A model generated the notes under the pieces. That model was not told the origin of the DNA. It was given only the letters and a program-made list of their open reading frames with translations, and ran no database searches. A stretch of DNA of 64,000 nucleotides from Chroococcidiopsis sp. CCMEE 29 (GTDB lineage Bacteria; Cyanobacteriota; Cyanobacteriia; Cyanobacteriales; Chroococcidiopsidaceae), in NCBI RefSeq assembly GCF_023558375.1, contig NZ_CP083761.1, forward strand, positions 2,474,001 through 2,538,000. Reading direction: 5' to 3'. Shown in pieces: positions 9,314 through 18,113 of the stretch; position 1 is the first letter of the stretch, and each line of letters opens with the position of its first letter. A program made the translations under genes and the position numbers.

Positions 9314-9597
9314 CTACTCCTCGACTGAGGTAATATTGCGTGTCAGCTTATCTTGCTCGCCTGCTTCGTCCTCAATTTTGATTGTTGCGATCGCCTGCGA
9401 CGACTTAGAGCGTGCGCGATCGTGGCACTGTCGGATCAGGGGCATAACTTTATCCACCACTCGTCTTCAATGCATTTTCCCGATGGCGTTAACTGATAAG
9501 GTAATCCCGACTCATCTATTAGTTTGAGTATCTCTGCAATCTCTGTACTGAGGTGCGTATCCCCTCCTAGCGGAATAATGCTTAGTTCAACCGACAT
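9314..9597 (-). pseudogene. MTH1187/YqgV-family thiamine-binding protein, one frameshift
   Basis: From the ATG at 9597 the frame reads MSVELSIIPLGGDTHLS through PYQLTPSGKCIEDEW and then meets a stop after WIKLCP. In the next frame the rest of the family is present without other damage: DKVMPLIRQCHDRARSKSSQ, AIATIKIEDEAGEQ, KLTRNITSVEE and a stop at 9314. The break is at about 9454-9459, where TGGTGG suggests a two-base gain or one-base loss. Intact it would be a ~94-aa ferredoxin-like thiamine/cofactor binder. A single indel in otherwise conserved sequence means either very recent inactivation or a sequencing error. Confidence 0.8.
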
Positions 9598-9966
9598 GAA
9601 TTTCTCCTTTTTCAATCTTGTTGTAGAAGCGCAACTAACTAACTTAGAATTGCGCTGTGTGATCGAAGTTTGGAAATTATCTAGTGTTAAAGTTTGCAGT
9701 TTGCGATCGCCAAGACTTATATTTTGCCGTTTCTGACTCGATAGGGAACTTTATTCTAGTTCAATAAAGATTCAGCACTGGCGCAAGAAAGAGCATAACG
9801 GCACTCACAGCTACAAATGCCAAACTTGTCCAAAAGAATATTTTCATAATGTAATTAGCCGAATTAAATTTGTTTCTTATCTGTCACCCATACTGGAAAT
9901 TTATACTATGAACTGCATCAGTCTTTAGGGTTACCTTGTTAGTGATATCACTTCCAAAACTCAGAA
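9598..9966. other. intergenic region with a possible 28-aa membrane micro-ORF
   Basis: The region between the thiamine-binding pseudogene and coaR is mostly AT-rich. One minus-strand micro-ORF, ATG 9847 to stop 9761, encodes 28 residues that are almost entirely hydrophobic (KIFFWTSLAFVAVSAVMLFL core), compatible with one membrane span. There is no clear ribosome-binding site, so it may be chance. Confidence 0.3.
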
Positions 9967-11094
9967 TTAATTGAGGTTGCTCTTAGTTTTTTGCAGATAG
10001 CAATGACAGTCTGGCTTCTCTAACAAAGAATCGGCGATCGCATTCAGGGCAACAGCGGCTAAAAGTCCACCTCCCAAAGTTCCCTCAATTGTGATGTAAG
10101 GGATACCTGAGCGCATTAACTGCCGTTTGGCAGCTGGGGCATGGCTGAAGCCAATTGGCATTCCAATGATTAAGGCGGGTTGCACCTGACAGTTCTCTAT
10201 TGCTTCACAAACTGACATCAGAACAGAAGGAGCATATCCTACTACTAGTACACAGCCAACTGGCAACTGTTGCAGTTGTTGTTTCCACTGATGATGCTGC
10301 CAGAATTCCTGTTCTGCTTCAGCGGCACTGGTGATGTGGGGGTCATCAATCAAAGTCTTGACTGAACAACCCAAATGTGTTAAACGGGTTTGATCGAGAG
10401 CGGCAACAACTGCTGGCACATCTCCTACAACCTGGCACCCAGCTTTGAGCACGTCACGGGCTACTGCAATTGCACGTGAACTCAAGCGCACAAACGACAC
10501 CAGGCTGACATCGCCACTAGCTAATACTAGCTTCGAGAGCAAGTCTGATTCAATCTCTGAGCGGTCAGAGAGGTCCGGCAATAGCTGTTGTAACGATTCT
10601 TGGAACGCTTCCGGATGAGAATGAACTGCCCCATCTAGGTCATGCCATAGCTTTTCCAGTTCTCCTAGCCCGTCTTTGGTTTCAACTTCTAATAGCCGTA
10701 GCTGAGCGATCGCTTCTGCTTGGATGGTTTGACAGTGGCGATCGCGCCCGAGTAACCCTTCCAAAGCCGCTGCCGTTTGTCGCAGCCGCGCCAGCTGTTG
10801 AATCACTGCTCCGTATTGCTGCTGTAACTGAGACGTCAGTGTTTGAGCAGCATTCTCTGCTGGAGTGAGGTCGAGTAATTTTTGCACGTGGGAGAGCTGA
10901 AATCCCTGCTGCTTCAGCGCCATAATCCGTTTTAGCCTTTGGATATCACTCTCGGTGTAGAGCCGATAGTTGCCGGTTGAGCGTTGAGCTGGAGGTAATA
11001 AGCCCAGTTGGTGGTAATGCCGCACCATCCTGGGAGTAATGCCGCTGCCTACAGCCTCAGTCAGTTCCTTAATTGTTAACAGCTGATTTGCCAT
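9967..11094 (-). CDS. coaR: cobalt-responsive MerR-type activator CoaR
   Basis: A 375-aa two-domain regulator. Residues 1-75 are a MerR winged-helix DNA-binding domain (LTIKELTEAVGSGITPRMVRHY ... STGNYRLYTESDIQRLKRI), followed by a coiled-coil region. Residues about 165-360 resemble precorrin-8X methylmutase (CobH/CbiC), as in the cobalt sensor CoaR of Synechocystis. The C-terminal Cys-His-Cys (C363-H364-C365) is the motif reported as needed for cobalt sensing in that protein. It is divergent from the P-type ATPase, with a MerR-type operator between them. It is expected to activate coaT when effector cobalt accumulates (family knowledge). Confidence 0.9.
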   Translation of the reverse strand: MANQLLTIKELTEAVGSGITPRMVRHYHQLGLLPPAQRSTGNYRLYTESDIQRLKRIMALKQQGFQLSHVQKLLDLTPAENAAQTLTSQLQQQYGAVIQQLARLRQTAAALEGLLGRDRHCQTIQAEAIAQLRLLEVETKDGLGELEKLWHDLDGAVHSHPEAFQESLQQLLPDLSDRSEIESDLLSKLVLASGDVSLVSFVRLSSRAIAVARDVLKAGCQVVGDVPAVVAALDQTRLTHLGCSVKTLIDDPHITSAAEAEQEFWQHHQWKQQLQQLPVGCVLVVGYAPSVLMSVCEAIENCQVQPALIIGMPIGFSHAPAAKRQLMRSGIPYITIEGTLGGGLLAAVALNAIADSLLEKPDCHCYLQKTKSNLN

Positions 11095-11116
11095 GTCCTC
11101 AATCCAGGTTGTCAGC

Positions 11117-11148
11117 TTGACATTAACACTAATGTCAAAGTTTAGGGT
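11117..11148 (+). promoter_or_regulatory. CoaR operator within the coaT promoter
   Basis: A perfect inverted repeat TTGACATTA-ACAC-TAATGTCAA (11117-11138) contains a consensus -35 (TTGACA, 11117-11122). A -10-like TAGGGT lies at 11143-11148, giving a 20-bp spacer. An over-long spacer with the dyad between the promoter elements is the hallmark of MerR-family activation, in which the bound regulator untwists the promoter. coaR starts only 22 bp away on the other strand, so the same site probably also autoregulates coaR. Confidence 0.85.
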
Positions 11149-11179
11149 AGGGAAAATAACAATTTATCCCGATCTACCT

Positions 11180-13105
11180 ATGCATATCCTTACCATCTCA
11201 AACACCCGCTTAGCGCAACTGAAGGAGCATCCAGATATGCTGGCAGCTGTTCTGTGTGGGCTACTTTTATTCCTGGGATGGTTGGCAATGAATTTAGGGT
11301 TGCTCAGTCTTGCCCTGTTGATTCTACCAGCAGCGTATGTAATTGGCGGGTATGAAAGCACCCGCGAGGGACTGACAACTCTATTTCAAGAGAAAGAACT
11401 GGATGTAGACCTACTGATGATTGTAGCCGCTTTAGGCGCAGCGGGTCTGGGGTTGTGGCGACGGGAGTACTATCTGCTGATTGATGGCGCTGTTCTGATC
11501 CTAATTTTTGCCATTAGTGGAGCCTTAGAAGGGTATGCAATGCAGCGAACTGAGCGGAATATCCGCAGCCTGATGAGCCTGACTTCAGATACAGCCAGGT
11601 TGCTACTAAACGGACAAGAGCAGGTTGTTCCCATGACTCAGTTGCAACTTGGAGATCAAGTATTAGTCAAGCCTGGAGAACTGATTCCTACAGATGGATT
11701 GATCATTGCAGGTCACAGCACGCTCAACCAAGCACCAATTACTGGAGAGTCCCTGCCAGTTGAGAAAGCAGTGGGGGATGAAGTTTTTGCTGGCACAATT
11801 AATGGCAATGGAGCCTTGACATTACGGGTACATAAACCACCGGAAAGCAGCTTAATTCAGCGAGTGCTGCGGCTGGTAGAGCAAGCAAAATCAGAGGCTC
11901 CTCCCTCGCAACAGTTTATTGAAAGATTCGAGCGGTACTATGCGCGAGTGATTGTCCTGATAGGATTAGTGCTGATAATTCTGCCGCCGTTGCTCTGGGG
12001 TTGGAACTGGGAGACTACCATTTATCGCGCTCTGGTATTTCTAGTTGTAGCCTCTCCTTGTGCGCTAATGGCAGCAATTATGCCTACACTACTATCTGGA
12101 ATCGCCAATGGAGCGCGGCAGGGTATTTTATTTAAGAGTGGCACCCAGCTAGAAACGATTGGTCGAGTTAGGGCGATCGCTTTCGACAAAACTGGTACTT
12201 TAACCACAGGTGAACTTCAAGTGGTGAAGATCCTGCCAGTCACCGGACAGTCTGAAAATTTCGTCCTTCAGGTTGCTGCTGCGCTCGAAGTGTTTTCGGA
12301 ACACCCGGTGGGAGCAGCGATTGTCCGTGCTGCCCAACAACAGCAATTAGAATTGCCCAATGCTATAGCGGTGCAAGCACAAACTGGACTAGGTATTGTG
12401 GGAGAAGTTGATCGTCAGCAAGTATTAGTAGGCAAAGCAACGTTTATTCGCCAGCAGATAGAGAGCGTTCCTGCCGAATTATCTAAGTGGAGCGATCGCC
12501 TGGAGGAGTCAGGCAAAACGGTTGTGTGGGTAGCCTATACAAGTCAAGTTTTGGGATTAATTGCAGTTGCAGATACTGTGCGGCTAGAAGCACGATCAAT
12601 AGTCGCCAGACTCACAAGATTAGGCATTGAAGAGATGGTCATGCTTACAGGTGACAACTGGCGGACAGCTCAGAGGATTGCTCAAGAAACTGGCGTAAAT
12701 CAGGTATATGCTGAACTGTTACCGGAGGATAAGGTTAAGGTAATTCGGAACCTACAGCAAAAGTACAAAACAGTAGCAATGGTAGGAGACGGGATCAACG
12801 ATGCACCTGCTCTAGCTCAAGCATCCATTGGTATTGCGATGGGAGCTGCTGGTAGTGACGTAGCACTGGAAACAGCAGATGTAGTTTTGATGGCAGATCG
12901 CCTAGAAAAACTAGAACAGGCGATTCGCATCGGTCGTCGCTCTCAAAGCATTGTTAAACAAAACATCGTGTTTGCACTCGGTAGCGTTCTCCTGCTATTG
13001 CTGGCTAATTTTGCTGGTAATATAACCATGCCCTTAGGCGTGATTGGACATGAGGGGTCTACAGTCATCGTTACCTTGAGTGGTCTACGGTTACTCAGAA
13101 ATTAG
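11180..13105 (+). CDS. coaT: cobalt-exporting P1B-4-type ATPase CoaT
   Basis: Inner-membrane heavy-metal P-type ATPase of 641 aa. Visible motifs are TGESLPVEK (actuator domain), SPC in the metal-binding helix (S292-C294), phosphorylation site DKTGT (D336), HP of the nucleotide domain (SEHPVGAA), GDGIND (from 536) and HEGST in the last helix (H624). SPC plus HEGxT is the signature of the P1B-4 Co2+ exporters rather than Cu or Zn types. There is no N-terminal CxxC metal-binding domain. I chose the ATG at 11180: the open frame extends upstream, but that would cover the promoter. Confidence 0.9.
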   Translation: MHILTISNTRLAQLKEHPDMLAAVLCGLLLFLGWLAMNLGLLSLALLILPAAYVIGGYESTREGLTTLFQEKELDVDLLMIVAALGAAGLGLWRREYYLLIDGAVLILIFAISGALEGYAMQRTERNIRSLMSLTSDTARLLLNGQEQVVPMTQLQLGDQVLVKPGELIPTDGLIIAGHSTLNQAPITGESLPVEKAVGDEVFAGTINGNGALTLRVHKPPESSLIQRVLRLVEQAKSEAPPSQQFIERFERYYARVIVLIGLVLIILPPLLWGWNWETTIYRALVFLVVASPCALMAAIMPTLLSGIANGARQGILFKSGTQLETIGRVRAIAFDKTGTLTTGELQVVKILPVTGQSENFVLQVAAALEVFSEHPVGAAIVRAAQQQQLELPNAIAVQAQTGLGIVGEVDRQQVLVGKATFIRQQIESVPAELSKWSDRLEESGKTVVWVAYTSQVLGLIAVADTVRLEARSIVARLTRLGIEEMVMLTGDNWRTAQRIAQETGVNQVYAELLPEDKVKVIRNLQQKYKTVAMVGDGINDAPALAQASIGIAMGAAGSDVALETADVVLMADRLEKLEQAIRIGRRSQSIVKQNIVFALGSVLLLLLANFAGNITMPLGVIGHEGSTVIVTLSGLRLLRN

Positions 13106-13147
13106 CAATGGCGAGACCAGTTATTCTCCCCCTGCTCCCCCTTTCTT

Positions 13148-13657
13148 TTACCGGCTTAGTATCTTACCCCAATTCCCCCGCTTACCCGTGCCAGTCCAGT
13201 AGTACCAGAAAAACTGAGGTGTCAGTCTTTTGTCGGGGTGGGGTTCTACCTGGTATCTTTTTGCTACCAAAGCGCCGTTAATACCTCTGAGTGCCTCACG
13301 ATTAGTGTATCCGAGGTAATTTTTAGAAATCTCTATTAGATGGGCGCGTCTGAAGTTAATCAAGGCTGTATTGTAGTCGCCTTTAATGCCTGCATTGATG
13401 GCGTTACGCATTAAACGCGCATAGGAACTGCCATACCCAGGAACAATGGCAATGGGCGGGGGTAAACACGCCTGATCGCCAGTCAAAAAGCTGGGCAATT
13501 TACCTATAGGTTCTGGATAAAAAATTTGACAATTGGACGGCTCGTCATAGAAATCACTAAAAAAGTACCGTTGCTCGTTGTTGCTTTGAGCATTGATTGG
13601 TGCAGTAGTGACGAGCAGCGCTGATGCTGCTAGAAGGGCAAAAAATTGTTTAAGCAT
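13148..13657 (-). CDS. secreted hypothetical protein
   Basis: A 169-aa protein when started at the ATG at 13657, which gives an ideal signal peptide (KQFFALLAASALLVTTAPINAQS with an AxA-like cleavage site near residue 23). The mature part has an RLMRNAINAGIKGDYNTALINFRRA segment resembling a single TPR-like helix pair. It ends with an aromatic FFWYYWTGTGKRGNWGK stretch. Similar short exported proteins occur in cyanobacteria with no known role. It is convergent with coaT, 42 bp away. Confidence 0.55.
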   Translation of the reverse strand: MLKQFFALLAASALLVTTAPINAQSNNEQRYFFSDFYDEPSNCQIFYPEPIGKLPSFLTGDQACLPPPIAIVPGYGSSYARLMRNAINAGIKGDYNTALINFRRAHLIEISKNYLGYTNREALRGINGALVAKRYQVEPHPDKRLTPQFFWYYWTGTGKRGNWGKILSR

Positions 13658-13711
13658 GACGTCATAGCTCAGCAATTTCAGATGACTATCATAACGGAGG
13701 CGATCACTTGC

Positions 13712-13900
13712 TCAATCAGTCCTCTCTTTAACCTTCTCAAGCAGGCTTTCAGCCATCTCAATCGCCACTAAAATCAGTTCCTGTTCTTGCCGTCCTTTTC
13801 CTCCCTCATCACTAACTTTCGCGTAGACGTGCGGATTTGCAAGCATTCCAGCTAGCAGCTGCGAGGCAATTTGTTTGACTTCATTCTCTTTTGAGTCCAT
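13712..13900 (-). CDS. small conserved hypothetical protein
   Basis: A 62-aa acidic, helical protein (MDSKENEVKQIASQLLAGML ... LILVAIEMAESLLEKVKERTD), probably cytosolic. I start at the ATG at 13900; a TTG five codons upstream is also in frame. I do not recognise the family, though its size and helix pattern resemble small uncharacterised cyanobacterial proteins. It lies between the secreted protein and the MSMEG_0570-family gene on the same strand, with wide gaps on both sides. Confidence 0.45.
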   Translation of the reverse strand: MDSKENEVKQIASQLLAGMLANPHVYAKVSDEGGKGRQEQELILVAIEMAESLLEKVKERTD

Positions 13901-14001
13901 TCCTAGCTTCCACAATCCAAAAAACCGAATAATTGCATCCTAACCGCTACGCAGAAGCAAGCTCTAAAATTCTTTAGATTTCTTGCTAAAGTCAGTAAAG
14001 T

Positions 14002-14289
14002 TCACTCAAGGAATTGGATGAATCGAACTTTTGGTTGAGACAGATGGCTGTATTGAGCTGCCGTCGCCTCAATGCGTTGGAGTTGCCCCAAGGCTCGACT
14101 GCAGGGCATCCCGTATTTGGCAAGGACGCGATCGCTGGCAATCTTGAGCGCTGTATGCGATCGTTCTACAAAGTCGTCAAGAGCATACTCGCTGTCGGGC
14201 ATGAAATAGTCTTTAACCACCGATGATGGGGAATAACAGGTTTCCTCAGAGCCATTAGGCCATTGGATTTGAAAGCAAATTTCCGGCAT
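14002..14289 (-). CDS. MSMEG_0570-family nitrogen-starvation response protein
   Basis: A 95-aa protein. MPEICFQIQWPNGSEETCYS, SVVKDYFMPDSEYALDDFVE and ALKIASDRVLAKYGMPCSRA closely follow the MSMEG_0570 family, a fixed member of the Nit1 gene cluster (Synechocystis sll0783-sll0787 type). Its role is not established; the cluster is linked to nitrogen starvation in Synechocystis (family knowledge). This reading frame is intact, whereas every other cluster member in this window is damaged, so it may be functionally orphaned. Confidence 0.8.
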   Translation of the reverse strand: MPEICFQIQWPNGSEETCYSPSSVVKDYFMPDSEYALDDFVERSHTALKIASDRVLAKYGMPCSRALGQLQRIEATAAQYSHLSQPKVRFIQFLE

Positions 14290-14480
14290 AGAAGTTATAT
14301 CAAGTCCACCTAATTGCTTATAACAAAAGTATCTCCGCGTTACCGCGTCTGCCTTAACTATGGCTATTCAACCGGACATGATATTAGACCCTTCCTAAAT
14401 GACACTTGAATATCTGAAACTGTGTGCCAGTAGGGTTTCTCAATCCAAAATCTAAAATCCAAAATCCAAAATGGTATGGC

Positions 14481-15565
14481 TCATGGTTTCATCCCGATTG
14501 TAAAGCCAGTCAAACTCTGCTGAGACAAATCCCAGAACACGACGGATTCATTTTGGGATCTGAGGATGAGTTTCTGAGTCGGTTGAACCTCCCCAACAAT
14601 TTCACAGACCAAGTTTCGCTGACGGAAGTAGGACCGGACAGCCGCTGCTTTCCCAGGGCGAATGCTGAGGAGGAAACCGTAGCTGGGAAAGCAAATCAGC
14701 CAGCGTTCCAAAGGTAGAACATCTGGGCAAGGCACTTTGTCCAAATTCAAGACTGCGCCACAGCCAGAGGTTTCCAGCAGCATTAGCAAGGTGCCAACAA
14801 TTCCCCCATGCTGATATCTTTTCCAGCATCACATAAACCTGCTTCAGCTAAGTAAGGTAAGAGAGCCAGGTCTTCGCAAAGCTGGATAGGATTTGCTGCT
14901 GTCGCTGCGTCCCAAAAGGGATATTGAGGATGGGGCTTGCCCCGGAAGTCAGTTGCTACGAGTAGCAGATCGCCCGGTTGGGCATGAAAGCTGGTTATCA
15001 GTTGGTTGGCTCGTCCTAGAATCGCAACAGATAGAGCATTGTAGGGACTATGACAGTTGGTATGACCGCCTACAAGCGGTAAATGCCTCGAAGTATTACT
15101 CCACAGGCACCGTGGCTTCCCCTGGCATGATTCTGGCTCGACTTCTAGGGACTGTCCTATCGCGCAGAATTGGCAGGCAGTAGCCTTGTCGTAGCGCATA
15201 CAAGTCTGCAAGACCGTAGTTGCTAACACATCGTGGCTATGTAGCAGGGCAATTTTCCAGTAGGGAATGGCGTCGGCAGTGGAAAGACTGTAAAACTTGG
15301 GTTGCTGGGGAAAACTAAGTGGGGCGATCGCTTCACCTGCTTGCTCCAGAATGGCTTGCTAGGTGTCCGGATTCACCCATCCTGTGTAAGGAGAGTGGAC
15401 AGCGGTACCTGTGAAAATTGGCACCATTACCGTCGTTCCTTCCACCGTCACTGCTTTGTGATCTGAGGGACCGGCCCCACCTCTGCGTCCAATCGCCCCG
15501 ACGCCATGCTCTAGCCACTTCAACCCATGGGATTGAAGTTCTGTAATCAGAAGTTGTTTGTTCAT
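14481..15565 (-). pseudogene. Nit1-cluster radical-SAM/AIR-synthase-like genes, deletion-fused and broken
   Basis: From the ATG at 15565 the frame begins as the MSMEG_0568-family radical SAM protein (GAIGRRGGAGPSDHKAVTV, PIFTGTAVHSPY). It meets an in-frame TAG at 15359-15361 and continues ([20 protein letters not shown], the cluster region [17 protein letters not shown]). At about 15100 it jumps in the same frame into the sll0787-type AIR-synthase-like protein ([35 protein letters not shown]). A one-base loss in a G-run near 14805 shifts the frame; the last ~100 codons (MLLETSGCGAVLNLDKVPCP ... FWDLSQQSLTGFTI) are then clean. The deletion removed most of the radical SAM gene, the GNAT gene that usually lies between, and the AIR-synthase N-terminus. 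Confidence 0.8.
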
Positions 15566-15603
15566 TGGTTAGAGATTAGGAGTTAGGTGTCAGGAATGGG
15601 AAA

Positions 15604-16613
15604 TTAGATGTCATGTGTTAACAGAGGTACAGAATGCTCTGGCAACCCGAAACCTGAAACTTCACCCTCTGCAACTCGCTCGCTGGTACCTTCACTCATC
15701 AACGTTCTGGCTTCCATGTTGATTCGTAATTGCAGCAGGTCAGGACGAGCATAATGACCCACCGCATCCATCATTCGCTTGCGCTTGGTAATCAGAGAGA
15801 AATCTAGATCGGCGATCGCCATTCCCTCTCCCTCAGTGATAGGCGGACACAGATGGTTACCTTCGGGACTGATAATGGAGGTGTTGCAGCCGCCACTGAG
15901 TACCCTTTGTAATTTCTCGTCCGTGGTAATTTGTCCCACTTGGTCTGGAGAGAGCCAACTCGTTGCGTTAACAACGAAACAGCCGGACTCTAGCGCATGA
16001 TGACGAATCGTCACTTCTATCTGAGCGGTAAAAATTTGTCCCACTAGGGAACCAGGGAACTGAGAACAGTGAATTTGCTCGTACTGTGCCATCAGGGCAA
16101 ACCGTGCTAGGAGGTTGTAATGCTCCCAGCAAGCTAGGGAACTCAGTTTACCCACAGCAGTGTCTAGCACTTTCAGACCAGAACCATCTCCTTGACCCCA
16201 GACCATACGCTCGTGGTAGGTAGGAGTAATCTTGCGTTGCTTCAGCAGCAGAGTGCCATCCGCATCAAAAATTAGTTGCGTGTTGTAAAAGAACCGTTAT
16301 CCCGTTCATTCACCCCTAGCACGACCACAGTGCCGTAGGAACGGGCAGTTTGGCTAACGGCATCAGTCACTGGACCGGGCACGGTTACGGCTTCTTCATA
16401 GAGCCGCATGTGCTCTTTGCCCATTAATACCGGAGGTTGTACAAATGAAAAGTAGGGATAGTAGGGAACAAGCGTTTCCGAGAAAACGACAAGCTGTGCG
16501 CCTTCTTTAGCAGCATTGGCGATCGCCTGCAACACTTTCTCCATCGTTCCATCACGGCTGAACAAGACCGGACTAATTTGTACCGCTGCTCGGACTGTAC
16601 GTGAATAATCCAC
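15604..16613 (-). pseudogene. Nit1-type nitrilase, one frameshift
   Basis: Two open pieces together give about 336 codons, the usual nitrilase length. The upstream part (16613 to ~16280) has VRAAVQISPVLFSRDG, the catalytic Glu segment QLVVFSETLVPYYPY and [13 protein letters not shown]. The downstream part carries the catalytic Lys ([19 protein letters not shown]) and Cys region ([20 protein letters not shown]), then a normal end. The frames are joined by restoring one base in the run TTCTTTTAC near 16288. All three catalytic residues survive, so this is a very young lesion or a base-call error. It is the first gene of the cluster here; an IS1-like element sits about 100 bp upstream. Confidence 0.82.
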
Positions 16614-16709
16614 AATGCCTCTAAGTGATTCATGAGTTTTGAGTTAGGTTGAACTAGTAACCCAAAACCCAATATAAGACAGCATTTAGACTGTCCAGGT
16701 ATCCAAAAT

Positions 16710-17466
16710 GGGCGTTGCTGAATAATGGGATGAATCATTGAGGAACAGGGACATCCCAGAATCTCAAGTAGTGCAGTAGCAAACGAATCGAATGCCTCAG
16801 CATTTCTTCTGAGTTGGAGTAGCAAAGGGTCTTGCGATGCAACCGGGCTAAATAGTGGCGTAAGCGGGTATTTTCACCTTCCACTCGCGTCATGTAGGTC
16901 TTGCTGACAATCTGGTCGCCATCGGCAATCAAACCTGGGTAGACACTCCAGCCATCTGTGACATAGAAGTAGCATTTCCCGGCTCCGACGATTGCCCGCA
17001 ATGGCTGAAATGTTTCTCCACTATGGTCGCCCAACACCCACGCTAAAATCCCTGGTCGGAAGTGGTCAACTGCTGTCCACAGCCAGATTTTGTTTTTTTC
17101 GAACCCACAAAGGTTTCGAGTTCATCGCGTTGTCCCACTTGAGGAACTTTGTCTGATGAAGGCGCATCTGGAAGTTGGTGTCCTACCTGCTTCACCCAGT
17201 AGATAACCGTTGGATGATGCACCCCTGTAACACGTTCAATCGCACGAAAACCCATGCCGTTGACATATAGTGTCAGGCAATGTTGTTTGATATCATCTGA
17301 GTAAGTCCGAGGGGTGTCATACGTGTCAATAAACTGACGACCACACGCGACACAGATATGATTTTGTTTACCCTGCTTGATCCCGTTCTTACGGATATGA
17401 GTAGAGCTGCACTGAGGACATTGCATGACCAAATACCCTGCGTTCATACTCTATTATGCAACGCCC
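16710..17466 (-). mobile_element. IS1-like insertion sequence A
   Basis: About 757 bp bounded by imperfect inverted ends beginning GGGCGTTGC on both sides (left end at 16710; right end reads outward to 17466). The flanks (CCAAAAT on the left, TTTCGCC on the right) do not form a target duplication. That suggests the element took part in a deletion or inversion rather than a simple insertion. It separates the Nit1 relics from the truncated methylase gene. Confidence 0.72.
16735..17426 (-). CDS. IS1-family transposase, programmed -1 frameshift (InsA/InsB)
   Basis: InsA (from the ATG at 17426) has a zinc ribbon (CPQCSSTHIRKNG ... CVACGRQF) and a helix-turn-helix (GFRAIERVTGVHHPTVIYWV). InsB carries the DDE-like catalytic part (TDGWSVYPGLI, TRVEGENTRLRHYLARL). 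The frames join at a run of seven A followed by C on the coding strand (17092-17100). After a -1 slip the reading becomes NKIWLWTAVDHFRPGILAWV and continues into InsB with no stop. This is the frameshift mode known for IS1, so the transposase may be intact and active. Confidence 0.8.
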
Positions 17467-18085
17467 TTTCGCCGAAGCAAGAAAAGCCATAGCTAATTAC
17501 CGCTTCCGCAAACTCGCCGCCTTCGAAACCGCAGGCTTTGACCCGCTAACGCAGTGGTACATCCTCGCCTGGGATGCCTTTCGCGCCCGCGAATTCCCCT
17601 TCGATGAAGCGCGACAACTCGCCCTCGCTGTCGGCGGCTTCAACGTTGCTGACTTAGCAAAAACCTACAAACTCCTCGACTCCACCAGCGGAATTTGCAA
17701 ACTCCTCACTCCCCAACAACGCTTCAAAAAACGCGCCTTCTCCCTTACAGATAGCGAATTTTCTGCATGTTACCTCGTCGATGGACTCCACGCCATCATC
17801 ACCTTGTACCTGGAAGAACAAAGCATCGAACCCGTGCGCCGCTTCATGAAATCTACCGGACTGGTGAGTAACGATCTATTTATGCGTGCTTTTGAAGTCG
17901 CGCTCAAAGTTATTCCCAGAATTGGCGATGCCAAAAAGCGCATTCCCGAAGAAAAAACTTTAGCAGATTTGTGGTTAGCAATTGATGAAATCAAAGCCAA
18001 AGTAGTTTATGTACAACCCGAGCTTGAGTTGAACTTCGGTCAACAAAGTTTAGATTTAAATCTTGAGCCAAACGAGGATGAATAA
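17456..18085 (+). pseudogene. C-terminal remnant of DUF1156-type DNA methylase
   Basis: An open frame of 209 codons whose first ATG lies inside the end of the adjacent IS. It has no catalytic methylase motifs. The text (TQWYILAWDAFRAREFPFDE, GGFNVADLAKTYKLLDSTSG, DGLHAIITLYLEEQ) resembles the C-terminal domain of the ~900-aa DUF1156 adenine-methylase family found in defence loci. The N-terminal methylase part is absent, removed by or with the IS. It reaches a natural stop and is followed by a Uma2 gene and a toxin-antitoxin relic. Family assignment is from pattern memory and moderately secure. Confidence 0.55.
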
Positions 18086-18113
18086 CCTATATTGCTAGTG
18101 GAAGGAAATCAAT

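Noticed and set aside
14893-15183. 96-codon plus-strand ORF
   Set aside because: It is antisense to the radical-SAM/AIR-synthase relic, whose homology is clear on the minus strand.
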